Position numbers and translations under genes: made by a program. Below are positions 8,146 to 16,647 of a stretch of DNA of 46,850 nucleotides, one piece after another. Below the pieces are notes generated by a model. The model saw nothing but the letters and a program-made list of their open reading frames with translations, did not search any database and was not told the DNA's origin. Position 1 is the stretch's first letter, and every line of letters starts with the position of its first letter. The DNA comes from an uncultured Prevotella sp. Its GTDB lineage: Bacteria > Bacteroidota > Bacteroidia > Bacteroidales > Bacteroidaceae. The stretch covers positions 1-46,850 of the forward strand of contig CAJLYG010000003.1 of NCBI GenBank assembly GCA_905210845.1, read 5' to 3'.

Positions 8146-8608
8146 AAATGTTTATAGTTCCATCACTTTCTATATCCATGATGCCGCTTTGGAGAAATTT
8201 GTTTAACACAGCAGCAACATTCTTCATCTTCTCAGCAGCGTTGTTAAGTATTTCGTCTTCTTGATATGCTTTTATATTTGGGCTTTTCCATCCTCCAGAT
8301 CCACAAATTACAAGTTTATCGCCAAAATACATACAATATAGGCGAAAGCGCTTGCTATCGTCCTTGAGACATACGACACCATCACCGGCTCTTCCTTCAT
8401 TGTGCTTAAACAAATTTGATTCGCAGCCAGTATAATGTCCCATGATATTTAACTTCTCAAGAATGTTCCCTACCTCATTTGGATATTTATTTATATTGTC
8501 CTCAACAAAATGCTCTAGATAAGTAAGCTCATCACCCTCATCCCGAACACTGTATATCTTCGCTTTATTGCCTGATAATGTTTCATCTTCTTCTATGCGA
8601 AAATCCAT
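8126..8608 (-). CDS. Putative toxin of the TAC module (HigB-like position)
   Basis: A 160-residue protein, first gene of the toxin/antitoxin/chaperone operon. The central segment GDGVVCLKDDSKRFRLYCMYFGDKLVICGSGGWKSP has the two strands and the basic-aromatic 'RLYC...GDKLVI' pattern seen in RelE/HigB-related toxins, with the glycine-rich turn GSGGWKSP after it. It is longer than classic HigB (about 100 residues), with an N-terminal extension and a C-terminal helical part. If it is a HigB-type toxin it would cleave translated mRNA; that activity is inferred from gene order and weak motif likeness only. It has its own promoter, so the module is a transcriptional unit inserted in the polysaccharide locus. 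Confidence 0.6.
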   Translation of the reverse strand: MDFRIEEDETLSGNKAKIYSVRDEGDELTYLEHFVEDNINKYPNEVGNILEKLNIMGHYTGCESNLFKHNEGRAGDGVVCLKDDSKRFRLYCMYFGDKLVICGSGGWKSPNIKAYQEDEILNNAAEKMKNVAAVLNKFLQSGIMDIESDGTINIYAEDYE

Positions 8609-8627
8609 TTCATATATTATCTAAGTG

Positions 8628-8635
8628 CAAAGTTA
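8628..8635 (-). promoter_or_regulatory. -7 element of the TAC operon promoter
   Basis: On the minus strand TAACTTTG matches the -7 consensus TAnnTTTG perfectly. No clear TTTG -33 box is present at the expected spacing, so the promoter may be weak or regulated. The predicted start leaves about a dozen bases before the toxin ATG at 8608. Confidence 0.5.
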
Positions 8636-8791
8636 ATCTAAAATTAGTATATATCCTAATTCTGACGGAGAAATATCAAATATTTAACATTTATCATTAG
8701 AAGTTCCATAGACATATATCTAATAAAATTGGGTAAAACTGTTCTCTGTCAAAGCATATCCATTATTGCTATTTGGCATTAATAGCAGTGG

Positions 8792-10192
8792 TCATTTTTT
8801 CTTAAATATTATATTGTTCTGCTGTATATGACGGAAACCATGAGGTACGAGATGGAGAACAAATCTAATATTATTGGATATATTAGCCAACATTTCCACC
8901 CCTTTACTCGCCATGACGATCAATATCCATAGCACTGGATAATGGTAACGAGGCTGAACAGGGAAAAGACAAGTGACCATCACGACAGCCACGAGTACCG
9001 CCATCAGCCAAATGCCATAACGGTCGTGCCTGCGCCACGACTCCACCATCCCCCATACTGCCAACACGAGCATAATATAATACGGGATGCTCTTACTCAT
9101 TTTCAACAACAACTTCAACGCGACTTCCTTCGATGTATACTCCCCATGACGCCATTTGTAATAAAACTGATCACTGGGGAAGACCCGTTGGTCCGTCCAA
9201 GAGTCCTCCGCAAAAAGAATGGGCATCTTCTTCAGATAGAGTGCTGTATAACGAACGGGATGCTTCCCTATCCACTCTACTGCCCGTGTCCGCCAAATAG
9301 AGTCCCTTTGCAAGCAATCATAACGTTCGATATCCTGGATATAAGCAGTTGAACTAGGATCTTGCCAGGCCTGTGTGTCCACGCCCCCGAAAGCCAGGTC
9401 GTTAGCCGACATGATCAAGTTGAATCCTCCAGTCGTCGATTGGCAAATAAAATGCCCAGTCCTCATGCGGGTCGTTTCTCCAATGACGGCTACCATCATG
9501 CCAAAGCCGATGATAACCACCATCCCACGACTCACAATCCTGCGTAGGCTGTGTTCGCCTTTCACCGTAATGGCAGCAAACAAAATCACAGCAAGCACGT
9601 AGATGAAACCTAAAGGACGTATCCAGTTAGCAAGAGCCATACAGATCCCAGCTACGAGATAAACAGTTCCAATCGTCCACCGCCTTGGTCCTCCATGCCA
9701 ACACTTGCCTTGATTTTCCGAAAAGACGACCATCCATAATCCCGTGATACAGAGAAATAGGAAAGGCAGTTCACTATTTGCCGACAGTGTAATGAACCAA
9801 TTACTATATAACAAGCAAGAAATGATCAATGTCCTGCACGCCACCTTTGCAGAAAACATCCTCCGCGCCATGTCGGCTGTCATTGCCATCACACCGATGT
9901 TCATCAACAAATACAGCCATTTATTCACCCAAATACCATGGCAGATCCTCGCTTCAGCGCTGAGCAAGTTGACCAATCCTGGCGCAAAAATATAATTATC
10001 CTCCCTGATATTCTCCGCCATCGGATACCATTGTCCTGCATCATAACATTGACGAGCCAATGCGATATAATGCCCCCAGTCCCCTCCTTGAGGACCAAAA
10101 TGGCAGGACATCAAGATCAGTTGTCCCATCAGCCATACCAACAGGATGGCTGCGGTGACATAGGTGAGGAGATTTGCTTGCTTACGCCTCAT
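8792..10192 (-). CDS. Polytopic membrane glycosyltransferase (GT39/PMT-like)
   Basis: A 466-residue integral membrane protein with about nine or ten hydrophobic segments, beginning with LLTYVTAAILLVWLMGQLIL. The first periplasmic loop carries QGGDWGHYIALARQ and acidic residues followed by a W/Y-rich stretch (GQWYPMAENIREDNYIFAPG), as in GT-C fold enzymes that use polyprenyl-phosphate sugars (ArnT/PMT-like). It probably adds a sugar on the periplasmic side. It lies 21 bases downstream of a GT4 gene in the operon. It could instead be a membrane protein with another role in polysaccharide export; the GT-C call is moderate. Confidence 0.7.
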   Translation of the reverse strand: MRRKQANLLTYVTAAILLVWLMGQLILMSCHFGPQGGDWGHYIALARQCYDAGQWYPMAENIREDNYIFAPGLVNLLSAEARICHGIWVNKWLYLLMNIGVMAMTADMARRMFSAKVACRTLIISCLLYSNWFITLSANSELPFLFLCITGLWMVVFSENQGKCWHGGPRRWTIGTVYLVAGICMALANWIRPLGFIYVLAVILFAAITVKGEHSLRRIVSRGMVVIIGFGMMVAVIGETTRMRTGHFICQSTTGGFNLIMSANDLAFGGVDTQAWQDPSSTAYIQDIERYDCLQRDSIWRTRAVEWIGKHPVRYTALYLKKMPILFAEDSWTDQRVFPSDQFYYKWRHGEYTSKEVALKLLLKMSKSIPYYIMLVLAVWGMVESWRRHDRYGIWLMAVLVAVVMVTCLFPVQPRYHYPVLWILIVMASKGVEMLANISNNIRFVLHLVPHGFRHIQQNNIIFKKK

Positions 10193-10213
10193 TTGATCAA
10201 GTCTGGTAATGCG

Positions 10214-11293
10214 TTAAGCCTGGTTATAAATACGATTCAATCTCTTCACATAACTTGTTGGACCAAAGCCAGAAAAGATCGTCCGTCGTGCTTCCGTGCC
10301 CAGTGTCCTCAATAACGCCCTATCCTGATTCAGACGTGCAATAGCCTCCACAATTGATGACACATCATGGTGACGGATAAAAATGCCGTTCACGCCATCT
10401 TTGACCACCTCGGGGATGCTCCCCACAGGTGTGATAACGGGCGTGACACCATAACTCATGCATTCGAGTAATGACATGGGCAGTCCTTCGAAGTAGCTGG
10501 GCAGTATAAAGATATCAAGACTCCTTAGGAAACGGCATTTTTCCTCGCCGAACACCAGTCCGGCATATTCGAAATGGCTGCCAAGCTCTCGCTCAAAACG
10601 AGGGAGATATTCACCGTCTGTCTGCTCCTTACCCGCCAAAACCAAAGTAAACTCACACCCCATATTCTTCAATTGGCTACAAGCGTTAAGCAGCTCCGTC
10701 ATCCCCTTATTCGGTTCTATCCGTCCCAGGTATCCTATGCGCAATTTCTCATGAGAGACATCATCCGTTTGCTCTTGCGCATACTTCTCTGCATCCTTCA
10801 AGTCAACGACATTGGGCAACACAAATACGCTCCTTGCTCCAAACCTACTTTCGATCATATCTTTCTCCTTGTCGCTGAGTACGATGAAGGGGGTATCCTG
10901 ATGAAATACCGTCCTCAAGATCATCCATGGTAGAATAGGAATGTGCTGTGCAGAAAGAAAGAATCCGCCATGGATATGTACGACCACCTTTCGCCCATGT
11001 TTCAGTGCATAACAGATAAACCAAGGATCACGCAGTATTGATGCCATTGACAAGGGAAAATTATAGTGGATCAATGCCAGAGGATATGCTTTTAGGAGTT
11101 TTTTCCATTCCCTGTATCGTCTGGTTAAAGCCACGAATCTGTGCCATCCCCCTTTTTCATGATCCTTACGCCCTATCTCGAAATGCACATAATGATGAGC
11201 AACATTATTCTCGATGATGAGCTTCGTCACCGAAGAGATGCCACTTACATTTTCATGTGGGTTTAGAGATGGAGAAGTTATGATGATTTCCAT
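10214..11293 (-). CDS. Glycosyltransferase family 4
   Basis: A 359-residue GT-B fold transferase. The N-terminal acceptor domain begins MEIIITSPSLNPHENVSGISS. The donor-binding C-terminal domain shows RIGYLGRIEPNKGMTELL (around residue 185), LPSYFEGLPMSLLECMSYG with the E-x7-E motif, and TPVGSIPEVVKDGVNGIF, all typical of retaining GT4 enzymes using nucleotide sugars. Cytoplasmic, acting on the lipid-linked repeat unit. It starts only 2 bases after the upstream acyltransferase stop. Donor and linkage cannot be predicted. Base composition is more GC-rich than the 15-28 kb genes. Confidence 0.93.
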   Translation of the reverse strand: MEIIITSPSLNPHENVSGISSVTKLIIENNVAHHYVHFEIGRKDHEKGGWHRFVALTRRYREWKKLLKAYPLALIHYNFPLSMASILRDPWFICYALKHGRKVVVHIHGGFFLSAQHIPILPWMILRTVFHQDTPFIVLSDKEKDMIESRFGARSVFVLPNVVDLKDAEKYAQEQTDDVSHEKLRIGYLGRIEPNKGMTELLNACSQLKNMGCEFTLVLAGKEQTDGEYLPRFERELGSHFEYAGLVFGEEKCRFLRSLDIFILPSYFEGLPMSLLECMSYGVTPVITPVGSIPEVVKDGVNGIFIRHHDVSSIVEAIARLNQDRALLRTLGTEARRTIFSGFGPTSYVKRLNRIYNQA

Positions 11294-11295
11294 TA

Positions 11296-11862
11296 TTACG
11301 AGTTTAATAGCCTTTCATGCTCAGCGATTTGCTCTGGCGTAAAGCGCATTTTGATTAGACGAGCAGGCACGCCGCCGATGATGCTATAAGGAGGAAATGA
11401 TTTTGTCACGACAGAACCTGCTGCGATTACAGAGCCTCTACCGATAGTTACGCCTTTGAGAATCGTTACATTGGCACCTGTCCACACATCATCTTCAATG
11501 ACTACAGGGGCATCGTAAGGATTCTTACCATCCACGGTTTTTTCCTCAACGGTCACGTCAATCATATACTTGCCTATCAGGTCAATCCGATGGTCACCAG
11601 TAATAATCGTAGGATGAGGGCCGAAGATAACCTTTTTGCCAATTGTACAAGAAGCCTCCGTACAATAGATTATACTTCCCTTCGGAATAGAGGATCCGTC
11701 TCCAACGGAAAGATTTTCTATTCCTTTAATATCCGATGACATGGGACGTAAATACACACCTTTCCCACAATGTTTCATACTGCGTTTCCATATCGGAGCC
11801 CAAAGGACATCCCATAGAAAAGATGGTACTAAACTTAATTGTCGAAATAATCTTATCAGCAT
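11296..11862 (-). CDS. Hexapeptide-repeat (LbH) acyltransferase
   Basis: A 188-residue left-handed beta-helix acyltransferase of the serine/maltose/WcaF O-acetyltransferase group, probably acetylating a sugar of the repeat unit. Hexapeptide repeats run from about residue 45 to the end. The catalytic-loop histidine lies in TGDHRIDLIG, and the terminal coils are DDVWTGANVTILKGVTIG followed by SVIAAGSVVTKSFPPYS and GGVPARLIK, the standard C-terminal signature. A hydrophobic-basic N-terminal extension (LIRLFRQLSLVPSFLWDVL) is common in capsule-locus members. It lies 1 base from the Wzy-like gene stop and 2 bases from the GT4 start, so it is fully embedded in the operon. Confidence 0.92.
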   Translation of the reverse strand: MLIRLFRQLSLVPSFLWDVLWAPIWKRSMKHCGKGVYLRPMSSDIKGIENLSVGDGSSIPKGSIIYCTEASCTIGKKVIFGPHPTIITGDHRIDLIGKYMIDVTVEEKTVDGKNPYDAPVVIEDDVWTGANVTILKGVTIGRGSVIAAGSVVTKSFPPYSIIGGVPARLIKMRFTPEQIAEHERLLNS

Positions 11863-11863
11863 C

Positions 11864-13093
11864 TTACTTGTCTGTATTTGATAGGATGTGAGTACCTCTT
11901 CTTGTCCTTATTTGCTTGAATCCTGCATTCAGACAAACAGCCAAGATCATGAAATACCCCATACCCTTACCGGAAAGATAGGAACTATCAGCAGTGCTCT
12001 CCAAGGCGAGAGCCAGGATACACATCAATGCCATGCGATAATACACAATGTCTTGTATACGGTTTGCTTCCTGTAGCCTTCGTTTCCAGAACCAAAGAAA
12101 GAAGAAGAGCCCAACGATACCATATTCTGCCAATGTTGGATAAAATGCATCGGCAAGGAACATAGGATTGCTCGGATCCAATCCCCATATTTCACTAAGC
12201 CCATACTCGTAATAAAGGGGAGAATATTCTTTTGCGGCTGCCGCTGTTGCAAAAGAACCAAGCCCACTGCCAAACGGGACATAATCATGGAACATGATCT
12301 GTAATCCTGTTTTATAAGTGGCAGGTCGTGCCATTTCTTCCGCATTTTGTTCAAAACCCTCTACGTAATAGGCATTAAACTTCGTCCACGTAAAGAAGAG
12401 AACAACAGCTGCCAATAGGGTAACTTTCAATATAGTTATTGGAGAAGTATAATTGATCTTACTTTTTACAAAACCTACCAAAGCGATGAAACAAATACAT
12501 TCGCCAAAATATTTCGACTTTCCAGATGCCAATCCTAACAGCATGATGAAGATGGCGATATTGCGATTACTCTTCGTCTGTTTTGAAAAAAGATAATAAA
12601 TCATCCCACAACATAGGGCAAGCTGCCCCAAAGCAGCCGACTCTCCACGACCAAGCCCTCCTTCAGCATAGGGATCCACCCATGAAGGCTTAAAGAACAA
12701 AGCGAAGAGATAGATGGCAAACGACAGCAACATGACCCATTTGATGCGCCTCTTTTGCAGGCTTGTAAACTGGGGAGCCAGCATCCAAGTAAGGTAAAAC
12801 ACGACATAAGGCCGTACCTGCTGTAAAATGTCAAGGACAACTCCTCTTGTTGTGGTAACATCAATTGTCAAAGAGTACGTCAGATAAAAGATCATGATGA
12901 AGATGTACAGCATGATTTCTTTCCATCTCCTTTTATCTTTCACCAAATATCGCTGCTTAATAACAGCATACATCAAAAGTAGAGCTGTTAATATCTCATC
13001 ACTCCAATCAAAGTTTACTGCAACTGTGAATGCGATGCAGACGGGGAAGTAGATGATCCAAAACCAGGTATAGAACTTTGCTATAGCTTTCAT
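11864..13093 (-). CDS. Wzy-like O-antigen/capsule polymerase
   Basis: A 409-residue membrane protein with about ten to twelve hydrophobic segments. The large periplasmic loop between late helices contains YVPFGSGLGSFATAAAAKEY followed by LGLDPSNP-like and FYPTLAEYGIVGLFFF, the layout of Wzy_C/O-antigen ligase-type polymerases (a GxGxGS turn then an acidic-E/Y-G segment). It would join flipped repeat units in the periplasm. It is the only polymerase candidate in the locus. Its start overlaps the end of the GT32 gene by 4 bases (ATGA-type), showing translational coupling. Wzy proteins diverge strongly, so the assignment rests on topology and position. Confidence 0.8.
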   Translation of the reverse strand: MKAIAKFYTWFWIIYFPVCIAFTVAVNFDWSDEILTALLLMYAVIKQRYLVKDKRRWKEIMLYIFIMIFYLTYSLTIDVTTTRGVVLDILQQVRPYVVFYLTWMLAPQFTSLQKRRIKWVMLLSFAIYLFALFFKPSWVDPYAEGGLGRGESAALGQLALCCGMIYYLFSKQTKSNRNIAIFIMLLGLASGKSKYFGECICFIALVGFVKSKINYTSPITILKVTLLAAVVLFFTWTKFNAYYVEGFEQNAEEMARPATYKTGLQIMFHDYVPFGSGLGSFATAAAAKEYSPLYYEYGLSEIWGLDPSNPMFLADAFYPTLAEYGIVGLFFFLWFWKRRLQEANRIQDIVYYRMALMCILALALESTADSSYLSGKGMGYFMILAVCLNAGFKQIRTRRGTHILSNTDK

Positions 13094-13875
13094 TTCCTTT
13101 TTGATTTCTGTTGAATGATTTTAAGAACTATATTTTCAGGAAGAACGCGCTTGATCCATTTCTTGAATGAAAATTTTCCATGTACCCAAGAACCACTATA
13201 ATGATGGATTGTGCGCGTATTCGAAGTAATATGCAGTCTCCCCGTGGTAAGATTGATGGGACAAAAATATTCAGATGGATAAATGTTGACTCCATCTAAC
13301 CGCTGTATTCCTGGCTCCAATTGAAGACCATTTTCCAATAAGATGTGGGTAGTAATATGAACAACGGTAATCTGGTTGCGCATATTGGATTCATTCACAA
13401 AATGGGCACCCTCATAGTAATCCAATACCTTTTTTACAAGGCCGAGACCGGGAGCTACCCCAAGGCCGAGGCCAGGAGATACACCCAAACCAAGATCAGA
13501 AGAGACTTCTGTCTCGTTTCCTCCTGACAAACAAACGTCAACCGAGGACGGTTGGGGATCGGTCTCATAACCCATAAATCCACCTGCAGCGATAATATCA
13601 TCAATTGGGCGTATCATCTCCACATCCGTATCAAAATAGATGCCACCATATTTGTAAAGTATCCAGAAGCGGGCATAATCTGTTACAAATGCATACTTTC
13701 CAGCAGCATACGCCTCTCGGGTATAAGGAATGATATTTACATCGAAGTTCTCCTCATTCCATTCCTTGATCTCATAATCGGGCAAATACTTTTTCCATGA
13801 AGCAATACATTTCAAGGCCAATGGAGGCAAAGGGTTATGCCCGAACCAACAATAATGAATTATCTTTGGTATCAT
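13090..13875 (-). CDS. GT32-type glycosyltransferase with internal 8-residue repeats
   Basis: A transferase of the Gly_transf_sug/GT32 type. The ATG at 13875 gives the family start MIPKIIHYCWFG; the frame is open 18 codons further upstream (to 13929), but those residues are lysine/asparagine-rich and untypical. Key motifs are YAFVTDYARFWILYKYGGIY and the metal-binding DXD in FDTDVEM. In the region where relatives have a single 'PGLGLG' loop there is a threefold repeat of an 8-residue unit: EVSSDLGL, GVSPGLGL, GVAPGLGL. The gene remains in frame. It probably transfers a hexose to the growing repeat unit in the cytoplasm. The 4-base overlap with the polymerase start indicates coupled translation. 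Confidence 0.9.
   Translation of the reverse strand: MIPKIIHYCWFGHNPLPPLALKCIASWKKYLPDYEIKEWNEENFDVNIIPYTREAYAAGKYAFVTDYARFWILYKYGGIYFDTDVEMIRPIDDIIAAGGFMGYETDPQPSSVDVCLSGGNETEVSSDLGLGVSPGLGLGVAPGLGLVKKVLDYYEGAHFVNESNMRNQITVVHITTHILLENGLQLEPGIQRLDGVNIYPSEYFCPINLTTGRLHITSNTRTIHHYSGSWVHGKFSFKKWIKRVLPENIVLKIIQQKSKRK
13437..13508 (-). repeat. Three 24-bp tandem repeats inside the GT32 gene
   Basis: Two close copies (13437-13460, 13461-13484) and one degenerate copy (13485-13508, about 14 of 24 bases matching). All are in frame and encode the xVSxxLGL-type 8-residue units. Expansion or contraction would change protein length by 8 residues without a frameshift. Confidence 0.8.
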
Positions 13876-13984
13876 TGTTTTTATTCGATTTATCTTGTAA
13901 TTATTGAGCTTTATCTTTACTAAATTCATCAGACGACATAGACATATCTAGTTCATCTGTCATTTATCCTTCATTCACAGCTCT

Positions 13985-14959
13985 TTATGTTGGTGAGAAA
14001 CAACTATACCCCACGCTTTCCAGCCATTCCATCACCATTTTCATTCTCACCCTCCAAGTACCTATTCTCAGAGCCGTTTCGCGATTGCGGTCAACCAGTG
14101 GCTGGTAGGCTGAGATGTGCGAGAGGACATCCGTAATCAAGTCCTCCGCAGGCATATCTTCGCGGAGCTCTATTACCGGATTATAACCTACCAAATCCAC
14201 TAACTCCTTGGGCGCATGCCCCACCATAACCATACGGGAAATCATACACTCCCAATAACGCTGCGTTAGGGTCTCGATATCGCCAGCCACCTCCGGCTGT
14301 GTCATTGAACGGGGCAACGCAATCGCAATACGAGCATCCGCCATGGCATCGTAGAGCTGCTCATTACTGAAAATGAAACGTCCGCCTTGACGAGTAGCTA
14401 TATGGCGCAACATATGTCCATCAGCAAGCCGGACGTGCTGCAACCTATCAGCATGAATCACCCGCTCATTCGACCTTCCAAATTCCAACACGTCAATCGT
14501 ACGTTCTGCGAGCCCTTTCCCAGCATGATAAGGAGCAGGATCTATGGCTTCGGGACACCACAGTATATTTACGTCAGGCAGAGTCTCCTGCATCCGCTCC
14601 GCCGTCTGCCGGGAAGTAAAGATAGCCGTTCGAACATGATGCCTTTTCAGCCATTCCACCATCATCTCGAAATACCTTGGCCAGCAGTCCCAAACCATCG
14701 GGATGATCTCATACCGTACATAATCTGGGAAGGTATCGAAATGGATGGACACCGGCTCCACAAATCTCAACCGCGCGTCGCCCCTATGCTTTGGCAATTG
14801 TGGCAGTTCCCAGCGGAATGCGAAACTGTGCAGCAACCGCGGAGGATAATGCGCCGGTGCCGTCCCTCCACCCCATTCTTTCCATGCCTGATAGGGTAGT
14901 AACTTAAAATTAAGCTGCTGAGGGTGGCGGTAAGGAGCTACAGCCTTGAGTATATTCAT
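13985..14959 (-). CDS. Putative GT-B glycosyltransferase (GT1/GT4-like)
   Basis: A 324-residue soluble protein without membrane segments. The pattern fits a GT-B transferase of the DUF3880/glycosyltransferase-1-like group. It has an N-terminal half with YEIIPMVWDCWPRYFEMMVEWL (a Rossmann strand and helix), then ILWCPEAIDPAPYH (a hinge motif like 'pxgvDpxxF'). The C-terminal donor part has RTIDVLEFGRSNERV, and then DARIAIALPRSMTQPE and ETLTQRYWECMISRMVMVGH. The latter corresponds to the acidic E-x7-E donor site of relatives. It sits between the GT32 gene (55 bases away) and a hexapeptide acyltransferase with a 4-base overlap. It is more GC-rich than the acyltransferase upstream, hinting at a different origin. 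Confidence 0.7.
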   Translation of the reverse strand: MNILKAVAPYRHPQQLNFKLLPYQAWKEWGGGTAPAHYPPRLLHSFAFRWELPQLPKHRGDARLRFVEPVSIHFDTFPDYVRYEIIPMVWDCWPRYFEMMVEWLKRHHVRTAIFTSRQTAERMQETLPDVNILWCPEAIDPAPYHAGKGLAERTIDVLEFGRSNERVIHADRLQHVRLADGHMLRHIATRQGGRFIFSNEQLYDAMADARIAIALPRSMTQPEVAGDIETLTQRYWECMISRMVMVGHAPKELVDLVGYNPVIELREDMPAEDLITDVLSHISAYQPLVDRNRETALRIGTWRVRMKMVMEWLESVGYSCFSPT

Positions 14960-15570
14960 ATTAAACTTTTTATTACTTTACCTGGATTTCCAGCAACAAC
15001 GGAATACGGCGGGACATTCTTTGTTACGACCGCATTTGCAGCAATAACTGATCCATCTCCGATTTTTACTCCAGAAAGAATAGTCGCCTTATCCCCAATC
15101 CAAACATTATTGCCAATCTCTATAGGTCCTTTAGAAAAGAGTTCTCTTTCTAATGGGCGCATTTTCATCACTTTCAAGCTGGTTTTACCATGATTATTAT
15201 CTACAATAGTTACCCATTTGCCTGTCAACAAATTATCACCAATAGTGATTCTGTTTATCGATGATATATGACAATAACAACCAAAAGAGCAGTTATCTCC
15301 TATACAGATAACTCCCTGTCCCCATGCAGTAAGGAAAAGGTGTGACAAAAAAATTGTATTAGACCCGACCTGAATAATACTTAGACCTGTACAGAACTCT
15401 ACTTTTCCGAACCGAGTACCCGTTCCACAATATTTCAATTGCCTGCTTAAACTAAAAGATTTTATAACATCGATATAATGGCGAATTGTGTTTATTGCTT
15501 TATATGGATACAAATAAGACAATTTGCTCAATACAAATTCTTTCATTCTATTTAAATCTATATTCGTCAA
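14956..15570 (-). CDS. Hexapeptide-repeat acyltransferase (WcaF/VatB-like)
   Basis: A 204-residue left-handed beta-helix O-acyltransferase. The N-terminal basic helix (FVLSKLSYLYPYKAINTIRHY) precedes hexapeptide coils from about residue 55. DNNHGKTSLKV contains the catalytic histidine region, and [20 protein letters not shown] then [28 protein letters not shown] is the canonical terminal part. It would O-acetylate a sugar of the repeat unit. Its start overlaps the upstream WbsX gene by 23 bases, and its stop overlaps the GT-B gene by 4 bases. It is a paralogue in layout of the frameshifted gene at 25813-26435, which allows a direct comparison of the disrupted region. Confidence 0.92.
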   Translation of the reverse strand: MTNIDLNRMKEFVLSKLSYLYPYKAINTIRHYIDVIKSFSLSRQLKYCGTGTRFGKVEFCTGLSIIQVGSNTIFLSHLFLTAWGQGVICIGDNCSFGCYCHISSINRITIGDNLLTGKWVTIVDNNHGKTSLKVMKMRPLERELFSKGPIEIGNNVWIGDKATILSGVKIGDGSVIAANAVVTKNVPPYSVVAGNPGKVIKSLI

Positions 15571-16639
15571 CCACCTTCCTCAGTGCTTCAATATATCCCC
15601 GACCATTTGTCAGATCTGGTTCCATATAATTGCCTTCTGCCCATTCATTCCAAGATTTTAGAATTAGAATTTGATGCTCATCATTCTTATTCTTTATTAG
15701 TTCCATAGCTTGGCGAACATTCTTCTCAAAAAGGTCAGGAGTAGTTCCTGTAAAAATCAGAGTTTTGCGTCCCCCCCGTGGGGAATGATCCCACTGAGGA
15801 AGAATTTGCGGTATGACGTCTTCAGCACGATCGTCTTCAGAATATAGATAGGGTGATAATTCTTTGTAGTTATAGGCATGGGCAGGACGATGGAAGAATA
15901 TGCCTTCCAAGTGTTTCTTAACACGATGCCGGAACGATGAAGTATCAAAGCCTCCATGTCCAAGGATTTCGCCATTACATACAGCATCAAAACCCTTAGC
16001 TATCATATCTTCTTTTTTGATCTGGTTATTTGTATTTGCTACTAAATATATACCTCTGAGCCCTGTTTCAACACTCATGTGCTTAAAACATTGTATATAT
16101 TCTATAGGTAGATTAACTGGATCAAAAATATAGAGGAAAGGCTTTCCATCAACCTTTACATATCTTGGATCTTGGAAAGCCGTTAGCAATAACTTGAAAT
16201 GAGCCTGGGCATCTTCAATACCAGGATATGTTTGTTCTGCAAGGATTGAATTCGACTTGAAGTCTGCTGTCAATCCCACTGCTCTCCACGTATGGTTTGC
16301 CCATGCCAATGCAAATGGGAAATCAGGCTTTCCTGTTGTCAAGACTTCATGAAAGACTTCAGGTAATAATCTTCTACCTCCCCCCAGCCAATAATGCCAA
16401 TATAAGAATGCTGTAACCCCTGCATCCTTTGCCATCTCAGCTTGTTGTTCGCGGATGAGAGGTAACCTCAAGTCATAGTATCCTAATTCTGATGGAACAC
16501 GTGGTTGATCATGTCCTTTGAAGAGAGGTTTTGCCTTTCCCACATTCGTCCATTCTGTAAAACCCTTCCCCCACCACAGATCATTTTCGGGAAAAGGATG
16601 AAATTGTGGCAGATATAATGCCAATATTTTTGGATTCAT
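15548..16639 (-). CDS. WbsX family protein, GH99-like domain (copy 1)
   Basis: A 363-residue member of the WbsX family found in O-antigen and capsule loci, with a TIM-barrel domain related to GH99 endo-mannosidases. Signature segments are LYLPQFHPFPENDLWWGKGF, TEWTNVGKAKPLFKGH, FLYWHYWLGGGRRLL, LAWANHTWRA near residue 105, and the C-terminal LKSWNEWAEGNYMEPD. The acidic residues in NEWAEGN and the WANHTW block probably line the active cleft. Its role in the locus is not established: it could cleave or transfer mannose-containing glycans. It carries a G7 tract (coding strand) in PRGGRK but is in frame. A second copy lies at 17946-19031. Confidence 0.92.
   Translation of the reverse strand: MNPKILALYLPQFHPFPENDLWWGKGFTEWTNVGKAKPLFKGHDQPRVPSELGYYDLRLPLIREQQAEMAKDAGVTAFLYWHYWLGGGRRLLPEVFHEVLTTGKPDFPFALAWANHTWRAVGLTADFKSNSILAEQTYPGIEDAQAHFKLLLTAFQDPRYVKVDGKPFLYIFDPVNLPIEYIQCFKHMSVETGLRGIYLVANTNNQIKKEDMIAKGFDAVCNGEILGHGGFDTSSFRHRVKKHLEGIFFHRPAHAYNYKELSPYLYSEDDRAEDVIPQILPQWDHSPRGGRKTLIFTGTTPDLFEKNVRQAMELIKNKNDEHQILILKSWNEWAEGNYMEPDLTNGRGYIEALRKVVDEYRFK
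15771..15777 (-). repeat. G7 homopolymer tract in WbsX copy 1
   Basis: Seven consecutive G on the coding strand within PRGGRK. The current length keeps the gene in frame, unlike the two G8 tracts upstream in the operon. It could act as a contingency tract, but nothing in this copy shows switching. Confidence 0.5.
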
Positions 16640-16647
16640 AACTGAAA

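Noticed and set aside
8767..8787. 7-bp inverted repeat with a following T-run
   Set aside because: The T-run is on the plus strand, where no gene ends; it would not terminate the minus-strand transcripts.
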